Shown: positions 15,064 to 23,604, counted from the first letter of the stretch. The stretch: DNA of 25,422 bases from an uncultured Clostridia bacterium (GCA_937874275.1 CALNAU010000207.1:1-25422); one strand, 5' to 3'. Numbers and translations: made by a program. The notes: generated from the letters alone by a model not told the origin.

Positions 15064-16002
15064 TCATTCTTCATTGACGACAAATGCGTGGTCAAACAAA
15101 AAATCGTGCAGCGCCACGCGGTTTTCCTCAAAGGCCATCAGCTGGCTGGCGCCGCCAAAGTAATCAAAGCTGCGGAAGGTGCCGTCCACCGGCAGGCGGA
15201 ACATCTCCACCGGGGTGCCGCGCATGGCAAACACCATGTTGAAGGCCTGCAGCATATCGGCGGTGGTCATGTTGGTGGACAGGATGTTGTTCATCACGCT
15301 GTCCAGGATGTTGCGCGCCTTTTCATAGCTGACATCGCGCAGCGATTCGGCGATGGAGCTGAGCACCAGCCGGGTGCGGTAGGTGCGGCCGATGTCGTGC
15401 GGGTCGCCGTTGAGGGCGGGCACGCGCCGCGTGCGCATATAGATGACAGCCGCGTGGCCGGTGAAGTGATAGTCGCCCGCGCCATCCATGGCCGGTGTGG
15501 TGCTCTTGGGGGAGATGGCATAGCGCTTGAGGTAACCGGCCTCCCGGTCGGTGACCGTCAAATCCACGCCGCCCACCGCGTCCACGATGGATTGCACCTG
15601 GCTCCAGTCCATGAGGATGTATTTCTCAATCTGCAGGCCGAAGTGGCGGTTGATGGTGTCCACCAGCGCGTCCACCCCATACTCCTTGACGATGTAGGTG
15701 AGCCGTCCGGGCATGTCATCGGGATGCATCACCAGCATGTCGCGGATAAAGGAAGTGGCGATGATACGCCCGGCTACTTCGTCCACCGTGACCAGCACCA
15801 TGCCGTCCGAATACCCCAGGCGGCTCATGCGCGCCGCCCAGGAATCCATGCACACCAGCAGGTAGTGATGCATGCCGGTGGGCGTGGGCGGGATATCCTC
15901 CGGCGCCAGCATTTGGATATCCGGCACCTCCTGCTGCGATAGCCCTACGGCCGGGCTCAGCGCCAGCAGCATCACCAGCAGCATGGCCAGCAAACGCCTC
16001 AT
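15064..16002 (-). CDS. LytR-CpsA-Psr (LCP) family protein
   Basis: A 312-residue protein. A signal peptide or membrane anchor covers about residues 1-22 (MRRLLAMLLVMLLALSPAVG), then an LCP domain runs from about 45. Family residues are seen as CMDS (51-54), SDGMVLVTVD (65-74), the FIRD arginine at R87, and the R/D cluster YMRTRRVPALNGDPHDIGR (about 188-206). LCP proteins transfer teichoic acid or other glycopolymers from lipid carriers onto peptidoglycan outside the membrane. The sequence is more divergent than typical LytR (for example no SIPRDT string). The ATG at 16002 overlaps the dCMP deaminase stop (ATGA); the frame extends further up as an unsupported extension. Confidence 0.87.
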   Translation of the reverse strand: MRRLLAMLLVMLLALSPAVGLSQQEVPDIQMLAPEDIPPTPTGMHHYLLVCMDSWAARMSRLGYSDGMVLVTVDEVAGRIIATSFIRDMLVMHPDDMPGRLTYIVKEYGVDALVDTINRHFGLQIEKYILMDWSQVQSIVDAVGGVDLTVTDREAGYLKRYAISPKSTTPAMDGAGDYHFTGHAAVIYMRTRRVPALNGDPHDIGRTYRTRLVLSSIAESLRDVSYEKARNILDSVMNNILSTNMTTADMLQAFNMVFAMRGTPVEMFRLPVDGTFRSFDYFGGASQLMAFEENRVALHDFLFDHAFVVNEE

Positions 16003-16478
16003 GGCGCAGGCTCCTGCGGCGCGGGATCCTCCTGGCCCCAGCGCTCCAATTCCACGCCCGCCTCCCCCAGAATCTCCAGCGCAAAGGCATCCGGGTAGCC
16101 GTGCTCGTACACGATGCGGCGGATGCCCGCGTTGACCAGAATCTTGGCGCAGACCGAGCAGGGCTGGTGCGTGCAGTAGCACGTGCCCCCGTCGATGGAG
16201 ACGCCCAGCTTGGCCGCCTGGATGACGGCGTTTTGCTCCGCGTGGATGGCGTAGCATACTTCTGCCCGCGTCCCGGAGGGGATGTTCAGCTTGCGGCGCA
16301 GGCACTCACCCTTTTCTTTGCAGGTCTTGATGCCGGCCGGCGCGCCGTTGTAGCCGGTGGTCATCACCCGCTTGTCCTTGACGATGACCGCGCCAATCTC
16401 GCGCCCCGGCTGAAAGCAGCTGCTCCAGGTGGATACCAGCCTGGCCATCTCCATGAACCGATGGTCCCATTTGTTCAA
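15999..16478 (-). CDS. dCMP deaminase family protein (ComEB-like)
   Basis: A 159-residue zinc-dependent deaminase. The zinc site is HAE (H79, E81) and PCSVC (C107, C110); E81 is the proton shuttle. The insert CKEKGECLRRKLNIPSGTRAEVC with extra cysteines is typical of dCMP deaminases and ComEB, which make dUMP for thymidylate synthesis. The start is TTG at 16478 with GGAGGT seven bases upstream. An in-frame ATG at 16505 can be excluded because it lies inside the -10 box of the promoter. The resulting N-terminus MNKWDHRFMEMARLVSTWSSC aligns with the family start. First gene of the operon. Confidence 0.92.
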   Translation of the reverse strand: MNKWDHRFMEMARLVSTWSSCFQPGREIGAVIVKDKRVMTTGYNGAPAGIKTCKEKGECLRRKLNIPSGTRAEVCYAIHAEQNAVIQAAKLGVSIDGGTCYCTHQPCSVCAKILVNAGIRRIVYEHGYPDAFALEILGEAGVELERWGQEDPAPQEPAP

Positions 16479-16503
16479 AATCGTACACCTCCAAAGGTGC
16501 CTC

Positions 16504-16533
16504 ATTATATAGTGAGCGGCATTGCAGTGTCAA
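16504..16533 (-). promoter_or_regulatory. Consensus promoter of the dCMP deaminase operon
   Basis: Minus-strand TTGACA (16528-16533), 18-base spacer, TATAAT (16504-16509). Both hexamers match consensus exactly. The -10 ends 25 bases before the TTG start, giving a very short leader that starts close to the GGAGGT site. Confidence 0.9.
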
Positions 16534-16760
16534 TTGACCGGGATCACACCAGGCAGACAGTCAAACAGGGCGAATCGAGAGAAGATAGCGCTTTGATGGA
16601 TACCCCGTAATTAGCGCAAACCGGCCAAATTGACGGCGGGCTTCTTCGTGAGCCTCTTCTAAATGCATATTCACATTGTATCACAGGGGCGGAAGTTGAG
16701 AAATACCGAAAACAGATGAAAGAAAAACGCAGAAAAATGAATGAAAATTCGCCATAAATG

Positions 16761-16780
16761 ATATGAACCGATTTTCATAT
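16761..16780. promoter_or_regulatory. Candidate operator palindrome upstream of hppA
   Basis: ATATGAA-CCGATT-TTCATAT, a perfect 7-base inverted repeat with a 6-base centre, ending six bases before the hppA -35 box. A second, wider repeat (ATGAAAAT 16741-16748 / ATTTTCAT 16771-16778) shares the right arm. The size and position suit a dimeric regulator, but no regulator gene is nearby and the region is AT-rich. Confidence 0.4.
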
Positions 16781-16786
16781 TTGGGG

Positions 16787-16815
16787 TTGCATTATTTGGT
16801 CAAACCCTGTATACT
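16787..16815 (+). promoter_or_regulatory. Promoter of hppA
   Basis: TTGCAT (16787-16792), 17-base spacer, TATACT (16810-16815), followed by a leader of about 50 bases to the AGGAGGAG site at 16861. Confidence 0.75.
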
Positions 16816-16870
16816 CGCAGCAATCTAAATATGGAACCGGCTCGGAATCACATAGCCAACAGGAGGAGAT

Positions 16871-18940
16871 ATGCTCGTATCGTGGGTGCTGCTTGTTGTT
16901 TTGGCGGGTGGGTTGGTGGCATTGCTTTTTGCGTTTGCCAAGACCAGGTGGATTTATCGTCAGAAGGTTGACCATCCCGTGCTTGTGGAGGTCAGCGGTC
17001 ACATCGCCGAAGGCGCGATGACATTCCTGGGGCGCGAGTTCAAGGTGCTGTCGCCCTTTGTGCTGGTGGTGGCGCTGCTGCTGGCCGTCGGCAATCAGGG
17101 CGCGCTGCGCTGGCAGGGTGCCGCCTTTTTGGTCGGCGCGCTGGCTTCGGCGCTGTCGGGGTATCTGGGCATGCGGGTGGCCACGGCGGCCAATGCCCGC
17201 ACGGCTTACGCGGCCAAGGAAAAAGGCCTGGGCGAGGCTTTGCAGGTGGCGTTTTCGGGCGGCACCGTGATGGGCATGAGCGTGGTGGGCCTGGCGCTGG
17301 TCGGCCTGTTCATCGTGCTGTACGCGGCCATTGCGATGTTTGGCGTGGATGAGGCGGCGTTGGCTGACATCATGCTGCCCATGGGCACGGCCTTTTCGCT
17401 GGGCGCGTCCTCCATCGCGCTGTTCTCCCGCGTGGGCGGCGGCATTTTCACCAAGGCGGCCGACGTGGGCGCCGACCTGGTGGGCAAGGTGGAGGCCGGC
17501 ATCCCCGAGGACGACCCGCGCAACCCCGCCACCATCGCCGACAATGTGGGCGACAACGTGGGTGACGTGGCCGGTATGGGCGCAGACCTGTTTGAGTCCT
17601 TCGTGGGCTCCATCGTGGGCGCGATGATACTGGGCCTGGCCGTCACGGCGGACCCGGATATGAAGTTAAAGCTGATGCTGCTGCCGCTGTTGGTAGCCGT
17701 GGTGGGTGTGCTGTCCTCCGTGGCGGGTACCGCGCTGGTGCGCGCCAAGTCCGGCAGCGACCCGCAAAAGGCCCTCAACATGGGCACCATGGGCGCAGCC
17801 GGCCTGGCCGTGCTGCTGGTGCTGGGGCTGCTGTACCTGGTGGTGGGCGGCGGCACCTTCAACGGCGGCGCCGGGATGTATCATTTGTTTGGCGCCACCG
17901 TCATCGGCCTGGTGGCGGGGGTTGTCATCGGCCAGATAACCGAGTACTATACGGGCACAGGCAAGAAGCCGGTGCTGTCCATCCTCAAGGCCTGCGAAAC
18001 GGGCTCTGCCACCACGCTGATTTCCGGCTTGGGCGTGGGCATGCGCAGCACATTTCCCACGGTGCTGGTCATTACTGTCGGCATCTTCGGCAGCTTTATG
18101 CTGGCCGGGCTGTATGGCGTGGGCATTGCCGCGGTGGGCATGCTGATGACGCTGGGCATCCAGCTGGCGGTGGACGCTTACGGCCCCATCGCCGATAACG
18201 CGGGCGGCCTGGCCGAGATGGCCGAGCTGCCCCGCAGCGTGCGCAAGATTACCGATTCGCTGGACGCCGTGGGCAACACCACCGCCGCCATTGGTAAGGG
18301 GTTTGCCATCGGTTCCGCCGCGCTGACGGCCATCATCCTGCTGTCCTCCTTCCGTGACCAGACCGGCTTGATTGATGTGGAGATTACGGACCCCCGTGTG
18401 CTGGTGGGCGTGCTGATTGGCTCGGTGATTCCCTTCCTGTTCAGCGCCCTGGCCATGTCCGCTGTGGGCACCGCAGCCCACGAGATGATTGCCGAGGTGC
18501 GCCGCCAGTTCCGGGAACATCCCGGCATCCTGACGGGCATGGAGAAGCCCGACTACCGCCGCTGCGTGGACATCAGCACCCGCTCGGCCCTGCGCGAGAT
18601 GCTCGTACCCGGCCTGGTGGCCATCGCGTCCCCGGTGCTGGTGGGCTTCCTGGGGGGCATCTCGATGCTTATCGGCCTGCTGACCGGGGCTACCATCACA
18701 GGCGTAGCGCTGGCCATCTTCATGTCCAACTCGGGTGGCGCCTGGGATAACGCCAAGAAAATGGCCGAGGCCGATGAGAACATCGGCAAGGGCTCCGATC
18801 CCTACAAGGCCGCCGTGGTCGGCGATACCGTGGGCGACCCGTTCAAGGATACGGCCGGCCCCGCACTCAACATCCTCATCAAGCTGATGTCCATGGTTTC
18901 CCTGGTCATCGCGCCCATGTTAAAAGCGTTCTGGGGGTAA
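16871..18940 (+). CDS. hppA: Membrane-bound ion-translocating pyrophosphatase (K+-dependent type)
   Basis: A 689-residue polytopic enzyme that couples pyrophosphate hydrolysis to pumping of H+ or Na+ across the cytoplasmic membrane. The substrate site DVGADLVGKVEAGIPEDDPRN begins at 198, followed by NVGDNVGDVAGMGADLFES. A second conserved acidic block near the C-terminus reads GDTVGDPFKDTAGPALN. The potassium-dependence site reads GNTTAAIGKG (468-477): Ala472 and Gly475 mark the K+-dependent subclass, where K+-independent enzymes have Lys and Thr. Whether it pumps Na+ or H+ cannot be settled here. Length fits the family (650-700). The ATG has AGGAGGAG just upstream. The unknown gene starts three bases after its stop. 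Confidence 0.97.
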   Translation: MLVSWVLLVVLAGGLVALLFAFAKTRWIYRQKVDHPVLVEVSGHIAEGAMTFLGREFKVLSPFVLVVALLLAVGNQGALRWQGAAFLVGALASALSGYLGMRVATAANARTAYAAKEKGLGEALQVAFSGGTVMGMSVVGLALVGLFIVLYAAIAMFGVDEAALADIMLPMGTAFSLGASSIALFSRVGGGIFTKAADVGADLVGKVEAGIPEDDPRNPATIADNVGDNVGDVAGMGADLFESFVGSIVGAMILGLAVTADPDMKLKLMLLPLLVAVVGVLSSVAGTALVRAKSGSDPQKALNMGTMGAAGLAVLLVLGLLYLVVGGGTFNGGAGMYHLFGATVIGLVAGVVIGQITEYYTGTGKKPVLSILKACETGSATTLISGLGVGMRSTFPTVLVITVGIFGSFMLAGLYGVGIAAVGMLMTLGIQLAVDAYGPIADNAGGLAEMAELPRSVRKITDSLDAVGNTTAAIGKGFAIGSAALTAIILLSSFRDQTGLIDVEITDPRVLVGVLIGSVIPFLFSALAMSAVGTAAHEMIAEVRRQFREHPGILTGMEKPDYRRCVDISTRSALREMLVPGLVAIASPVLVGFLGGISMLIGLLTGATITGVALAIFMSNSGGAWDNAKKMAEADENIGKGSDPYKAAVVGDTVGDPFKDTAGPALNILIKLMSMVSLVIAPMLKAFWG

Positions 18941-18943
18941 TAT

Positions 18944-19735
18944 ATGAACACACAATACACGCCGCATCTGTACATGATCTGCTACCCAAACTCATCCTTG
19001 GTGCTGAGCCAGCTGTCGCCGCAGGATTTCGGCGCCCGCTACAACTACGGCTCAGCCAGCTACTACGCGGGCAAGCTGATTTACGCGGAGCTGGACATCA
19101 ACTACCGCAACGACTACTTCCGCATCGATGAGGCGCTGAGCAACTTCCATGCCCACAGCGATGGCTCGCCCAAGGCCACCAAGTACATCTCCAGCTACCG
19201 CATCCTGGAGCATGTGGACATCGACGCCGTGCAGACGCTGTACCTGGCCAATGCCGACGGCACCAGTTACCCGCTGCAGCCGGGCAAATATGAGGCCCCC
19301 GCGCAGCAGCAGGACCTGCATGTATTCGCCGAAATCAACCCGGTGCGCATGCTTACGTTGTCCAAGTTCACGCTGCGGGAGTTTGGCAAGTGGTTTACCG
19401 ACCCGGACAACATCATCGCCGTGCCCCGCCTGCTGTTCGCCCAGGTAACGCTGGATATTGACCAGTTCCTGGCCGACTTTGAGCAAAACCCCTTCAACCC
19501 GCCGCCGCTGGAGGGCGTGCACCCCTCCAAGCTGCGCAACGCCATATTGGACATGCGTCGCCGGGAAAAGAAGCTGTTCAAGGGCCTTACGCTGGATACC
19601 TCCTTCACCAAGGAGTCCTACCGCAAAATCCAGCACGGCTTCATGCTGATGGACGCGCACAAGGAAAAATTCTTCCCCATGCCCACGCTGCATGATATTG
19701 AGCTCAACAACCTCAAGTTCTGGAAGGGCATGTAA
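18944..19735 (+). CDS. Hypothetical protein coupled to hppA
   Basis: A 263-residue soluble protein that I do not recognise. There is no signal peptide and no membrane span. It is rich in aromatic residues (RYNYGSASYYAGKLIYAELD at about 32-51, then DYFRID), with a middle part containing KYISSYRILEHVDIDAVQTL (80-99), and a helical, basic C-terminal third (MRRREKKLFKGLTLDTSF, then a run ending LNNLKFWKGM). It starts three bases after the hppA stop, using the GGGGG at the end of hppA as a possible ribosome binding site, so translation is likely coupled. Codon use resembles hppA and a strong hairpin follows, so it is probably a real gene. No function is proposed. Confidence 0.85.
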   Translation: MNTQYTPHLYMICYPNSSLVLSQLSPQDFGARYNYGSASYYAGKLIYAELDINYRNDYFRIDEALSNFHAHSDGSPKATKYISSYRILEHVDIDAVQTLYLANADGTSYPLQPGKYEAPAQQQDLHVFAEINPVRMLTLSKFTLREFGKWFTDPDNIIAVPRLLFAQVTLDIDQFLADFEQNPFNPPPLEGVHPSKLRNAILDMRRREKKLFKGLTLDTSFTKESYRKIQHGFMLMDAHKEKFFPMPTLHDIELNNLKFWKGM

Positions 19736-19797
19736 GGCTTCACGCGTTTATTCAGCGTTGTACAAAGGAAATCACGGTCAAAAGCGAAACATTTCTG

Positions 19798-19831
19798 CCG
19801 GGGCGGCCGCTTCAAGCGGCTGCCCCGGTTC
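19798..19831 (+). terminator. Strong hairpin after the hppA unit
   Basis: CCGGGGC/GCCCCGG (7 bp), then a G-U pair and GCCGC/GCGGC (5 bp) with a 5-base TTCAA loop, about 63 bases past the stop of the unknown gene. Only TTCG follows, so the T-run is poor, but stem stability is high. It probably ends the hppA transcript. Confidence 0.65.
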
Positions 19832-19843
19832 GCCTTGGCCGCA

Positions 19844-19873
19844 TGGACAATCGCTGTACCCTTATGCTAAGAT
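19844..19873 (+). promoter_or_regulatory. Possible promoter of the radical SAM operon
   Basis: TGGACA (19844-19849), 18-base spacer, TAAGAT (19868-19873), about 31 bases before the TTG start and just downstream of the preceding hairpin. Five of six and four of six matches to consensus. An alternative -10, TATGCT at 19863, has poor spacing. Confidence 0.45.
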
Positions 19874-19904
19874 GAGCGGTACTACGATTGGATGGAGGCC
19901 ATGT

Positions 19905-21755
19905 TTGGACACACAAAAGCTCGCGGCCATTGAACGGCTGCTTTCGCGGGTGGAGAAGCCCGCCCGCTACATCGGCGGAGAAATGAACACCCAGGTAAAA
20001 CCCCGCCAAAGCGACACCGCCGCCTTCGCCTTCTGCTTTCCGGATACCTACGAGGTGGCCATGAGCCACCTGGGCATGAAGATACTCTACGACATCCTCA
20101 ACCGCCAGCCGGACATGCTATGCGAGCGGGTGATGATGCCCTGGCACGACATGGCGGACCATCTGCGGCGGGAGGACATCCCGCTGTTTTCGCTGGAGAC
20201 GCGCACCGCGCTGTATGACTTTGACCTGGTGGGCTTCACCCTGCAGTATGAGATGAGCTTCACCAACATCCTGGAGATGCTGTCCTTGGGCGGCATCTCC
20301 CTGCGCGGGTCGGAGCGCGGCCAGAATGAGCCCATCGTCATCGCCGGCGGCCCCTGCGCCTTCAACCCGGAACCCTTGAGCCCGTTCATCGACTGCTTTG
20401 TCATCGGCGACGCCGAAACCGCCATTGTGGAGGTCACCGGCCTGGTCAAGCAAATGCGGCTGGCTGCGGCGCCACGGGCGGATATTCTGTTCGCGCTGTC
20501 GCAGATCGAGGGCTGCTATGTGCCCTCGCTGTACGAGGCCACCTACCATGAGGACGGCACCCTCAAGGCGTTCACCCCCATACGAGAGGGGGTGCCCGCC
20601 ACCGTGCGCAAGCGCATCGAGATGGATTTGGACGCGGCCTCTTTCCCCGAAAGCATTGCCGTACCTTACACCGAGATTGTGCACGACCGCATCGCGCTGG
20701 AAATCATGCGCGGCTGCACCCGCGGCTGCCGTTTCTGCCAGGCGGGCATGCTGTATCGCCCGGTGCGCGAGCGCAGCCCCGAAAAGCTTCTGGCCCTGGC
20801 CGAAAAGCTGGTGGCGGCCACCGGCTATGAGGAGATATCGCTGTCCAGCCTGTCCAGCGGTGACTACGGACAGCTGGCCGAGTTGGTGCGCGGCCTGATG
20901 GAGCGCTTTGCCAAGGACCGGGTGTCCGTGTCCCTGCCCAGCATGCGGGTGGACAGCCTGGTTAAGCAGACGCTGGAGGAGACCCGCGCCGTTAAAAAGA
21001 GCGGGTTAACCCTGGCGCCGGAAGCCGCCACCCAGCGCCTGCGCGATGTCATCAACAAGGGCGTCACCGAGGCTGACATCCTGCGCTCGGTGTCAGACGC
21101 CTTCCAGAGCGGCTGGAGCAATGTGAAGCTCTACTTCATGATTGGCCTGCCCACCGAGACGGATGAAGATTTGGAGGCGTTTGCCGACATGGCGCGGCTG
21201 GTGACCGGCGCCTACTTCGCCGTGCCCAAGGAGCAGCGCGCCCCCGGCCTGCGGGTCACCATGAGCGCCGCTACCTTTGTGCCCAAGCCTGTGACGCCCT
21301 TCCAGTGGGCGGCGCAGGACACTTTGCCCGAAATCCGCCGCAAGCAGGCGCTGCTGCGCACCGCGCTGCGCTCGGTCAAGGGCGTGCAGTTCAACTGGCA
21401 CGAGCCCGAGCTCAGCGTGCTGGAGGCCTGTGTCGCCCGCGGCGACCGCCGCATCGGCGAGGTCATCTACACCGCCTGGCAAAAGGGCTGCCGGTTGGAC
21501 GGCTGGCGGGAGCATTTCAAGTTTGATACATGGCTGGAGGCCTTCAGCGCCTGCGGGCTGGACCCGGATTTCTACGCCGCGCGCGAACGCGGCCGGCACG
21601 AGGTGCTGCCGTGGGATTTCATTGATACAGGCGTCACCCGCCAATACCTGTGGCTGGAGCGCGAGCGCGCCATGGCGGGCACCGTGACCCCCGACTGCCG
21701 CGACGGCTGCGAGGGGTGCGGCTTGCGGCGCTTTGATGGGGTGTGCGTGCCATGA
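19905..21755 (+). CDS. Radical SAM protein, TIGR03960 family
   Basis: A 616-residue radical SAM protein. Residues about 35-190 form an N-terminal region resembling a B12-binding (Rossmann) domain, with FCFPDTYEVAMSHLGMKILY and IVIAGGPCAFNPEP. The radical SAM cluster is CTRGCRFC (C271, C275, C278). The C-terminus holds a further cysteine set, CRDGCEGCG. The biochemical role of the family is not established as far as I know; its neighbours point to RNA or translation. The start is TTG at 19905, with GGAGG six bases upstream; the open frame extends further up across the terminator region and is not credible there. It overlaps the DUF2344 gene by four bases. Confidence 0.9.
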   Translation: MDTQKLAAIERLLSRVEKPARYIGGEMNTQVKPRQSDTAAFAFCFPDTYEVAMSHLGMKILYDILNRQPDMLCERVMMPWHDMADHLRREDIPLFSLETRTALYDFDLVGFTLQYEMSFTNILEMLSLGGISLRGSERGQNEPIVIAGGPCAFNPEPLSPFIDCFVIGDAETAIVEVTGLVKQMRLAAAPRADILFALSQIEGCYVPSLYEATYHEDGTLKAFTPIREGVPATVRKRIEMDLDAASFPESIAVPYTEIVHDRIALEIMRGCTRGCRFCQAGMLYRPVRERSPEKLLALAEKLVAATGYEEISLSSLSSGDYGQLAELVRGLMERFAKDRVSVSLPSMRVDSLVKQTLEETRAVKKSGLTLAPEAATQRLRDVINKGVTEADILRSVSDAFQSGWSNVKLYFMIGLPTETDEDLEAFADMARLVTGAYFAVPKEQRAPGLRVTMSAATFVPKPVTPFQWAAQDTLPEIRRKQALLRTALRSVKGVQFNWHEPELSVLEACVARGDRRIGEVIYTAWQKGCRLDGWREHFKFDTWLEAFSACGLDPDFYAARERGRHEVLPWDFIDTGVTRQYLWLERERAMAGTVTPDCRDGCEGCGLRRFDGVCVP

Positions 21756-22408
21756 AGATGATTGTTATGTTTTCCCTCAAGGACAGGCTGAAGCACATCG
21801 GCCACCTGGATTTGATGCGCGCCATGCAGCGCGCGCTGCGCCGCAGCGGGCTGCCGGTCTGCTATAGCCAGGGGTTTAACCCGCATATCCTGCTGTCGTT
21901 CGCGGCGCCGCTGTCTGTGGGCATGGAGGGGGAGCGCGAGGTGATGGAGGTGCCGCTGTCGGAGGACGTGGCACCCGACACATTCACTGCCCGGCTCAAC
22001 GACGCTCTGCCGCCGCTGGTGCGCTGCCTCAGCGCCCGGCAGGTGGCCGATGACCACCCTGCCGCCATGGCCCAGCTGGGCGCGGCCCAGTTTGAGATTA
22101 CGCCGCTGGAATCGGCAGACATGCTGCTGGCCGCGGTGCCCGGTTTTCTGGCGCAGGAGAGCATCCCCGCCATGCGCAAGTCCAAGAAGGGCATGGTGCC
22201 GGTGGATTTGCGCCCGCTGATTTACAACCTGCGCGTCAAGGACGGCCATTTGGAGGCCCTGCTGGCGCTGCACCCCTCGGGCACCTGCAAGCCAGACCTC
22301 ATGATGCAGGCGCTGAGCAGCTTTGCCGGCCTCCCCACACCCGCGCCCTATGACATCCGCCGCACCGCGCTGCTGACCGAACGCTTTTCCCCGCTGGAGG
22401 AAGCATGA
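21752..22408 (+). CDS. Radical SAM-linked protein, DUF2344 (TIGR03936)
   Basis: A 218-residue protein of the DUF2344 family, starting MKMIVMFSLKDRLKHIGHLD and containing SQGFNPHILLSFAAPLSVGM (about 41-60). In many bacteria this domain is fused to the C-terminus of the TIGR03960 radical SAM protein; here the two are separate genes joined by an ATGA overlap, which supports a shared function. I chose the ATG at 21752 rather than the in-frame GTG at 21743 because of the overlap and the family start. The function is unknown. The next gene, rng, begins in a second ATGA overlap. Confidence 0.9.
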   Translation: MKMIVMFSLKDRLKHIGHLDLMRAMQRALRRSGLPVCYSQGFNPHILLSFAAPLSVGMEGEREVMEVPLSEDVAPDTFTARLNDALPPLVRCLSARQVADDHPAAMAQLGAAQFEITPLESADMLLAAVPGFLAQESIPAMRKSKKGMVPVDLRPLIYNLRVKDGHLEALLALHPSGTCKPDLMMQALSSFAGLPTPAPYDIRRTALLTERFSPLEEA

Positions 22409-23604
22409 GCCTGCTGCTGGTGGAGGTGCAGGGCGCAGAGCGCGAAATCGCCCTGCTGGAGGACAACCGCCTGGTTGACTACCACCGCAGCGCCGATGCC
22501 GGCAGCATCCGCCCGGAGGAAATTTACATCGGGCGGGTGTCCCGCGTAATGAAAAACCTGCAGGCCGCCTTTGTAAGACTGGCGGATAAAGTGGATGGCT
22601 TTTTGCCCTTTGCCCAGATCCCTGCAGGCAATATTCCCCAGCCCGGCGACAGCCTGCTGGTGCAGGTAAAGAAGCCGCCGCTGCCCGGCAAGGCCGCCTA
22701 CCTCACCATGGATATTTCGCTGACCGGCACGCTGGCCATCCTGACCCCATGCCGTCCGGGCAGCCGCGTCTCCCGCCGCGTAGGGGGGGAGGAGGACAGG
22801 CGGCGCCTGCTGCGCCTGGCGCGGCAGTTGGTGCCCCAGGACATGAGCCTGGTGCTGCGCGAGGACAGTCTGCACGCGGGCGAGGACGCCCTGCGCACGG
22901 AGGTTGCCCAACTGCTGGCCCGCTGGCAGGATATCGGGGAGCGGGCGGCCCATCTATCACCCCCCGCCGTGGTGGAGCAGGCGCCAGACGCCCTGCAGCG
23001 CCTACTGCGCGACCTGCACGAGGTCCCCGAGCGTGTGCTGACCAACGACCCGGCCGCGCTCGGTGACATTGGCCTGCCCGTAACCCAAGCTGCCCACCCC
23101 ATGCAGCTGCACGAGGTGCACCACAAGCTGCAGCGCGCGCTGCGCCGCAAGGTGCAGCTCAAAAGCGGCGCTTCGCTGGTGATCGACCCCTGCGAGGCCA
23201 TGACGGTCATTGACGTCAACACCGCGCAGAACATCGAGGGCAAAAACCGCGACCGCGCCCTGCTTAAAACCAACCTGGAGGCGGCGGGAGAGATTGCGCG
23301 CCTGCTGCGGCTGCGGCGCATGGGCGGCATCATCCTGATTGACTTCATCGACATGGTGTCTTCCCAGGACCGCGAGGAGGTGCTGGCCGCGCTGCGGGAC
23401 GCGCTGAGCCGCGACCCGGTGAAGACGGTAGTGCATGGCTTTACCCAGCTGGGCCTGGTGGAGATGACCCGCAAGAAGGCCGATGAACCCCTGGCCAGCG
23501 AGCGATTAATACCCTGCCCGCGCTGCCGGGGCACCGGCTTTGCCCAGCGCCCGAGCGAAGATACACAACCACCCCACAAGGAGGAACCCGACGATGCACC
23601 GTGA
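22405..23604 (+). CDS. rng: Ribonuclease G/E family protein
   Basis: A 399-residue endoribonuclease of the RNase E/G family. An S1-like RNA-binding domain lies at about 34-105 (EEIYIGRVSRVMKNLQAAFV). The DNase I-like catalytic part carries both magnesium-binding aspartates, D270 in MTVIDVNTAQ and D313 in LIDFIDM, at the same 43-residue spacing as in E. coli RNase E. The zinc-link motif CPRC is at 371-374. The protein is shorter than E. coli RNase G (489) and has no RNase E scaffold tail. RNase G processes 16S rRNA 5' ends and mRNAs. It overlaps the DUF2344 gene by four bases and miaB by eleven. Confidence 0.94.
   Translation: MSLLLVEVQGAEREIALLEDNRLVDYHRSADAGSIRPEEIYIGRVSRVMKNLQAAFVRLADKVDGFLPFAQIPAGNIPQPGDSLLVQVKKPPLPGKAAYLTMDISLTGTLAILTPCRPGSRVSRRVGGEEDRRRLLRLARQLVPQDMSLVLREDSLHAGEDALRTEVAQLLARWQDIGERAAHLSPPAVVEQAPDALQRLLRDLHEVPERVLTNDPAALGDIGLPVTQAAHPMQLHEVHHKLQRALRRKVQLKSGASLVIDPCEAMTVIDVNTAQNIEGKNRDRALLKTNLEAAGEIARLLRLRRMGGIILIDFIDMVSSQDREEVLAALRDALSRDPVKTVVHGFTQLGLVEMTRKKADEPLASERLIPCPRCRGTGFAQRPSEDTQPPHKEEPDDAP

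Larger units (their letters stand above)
16479..16870. other. Divergent intergenic region with two promoters
   Basis: A 392-base gap between the minus-strand dCMP deaminase operon and plus-strand hppA. It holds one promoter for each direction and palindromes next to the hppA promoter, listed separately. The middle part (about 16540-16740) is AT-richer than the surroundings and shows no supported gene, RNA or terminator. Confidence 0.7.

Noticed and set aside
15064..16305. Extended LCP frame starting about 100 codons upstream
   Set aside because: The extra N-terminus is the shadow of the dCMP deaminase gene; the ATG at 16002 gives a signal peptide directly and an ATGA overlap.
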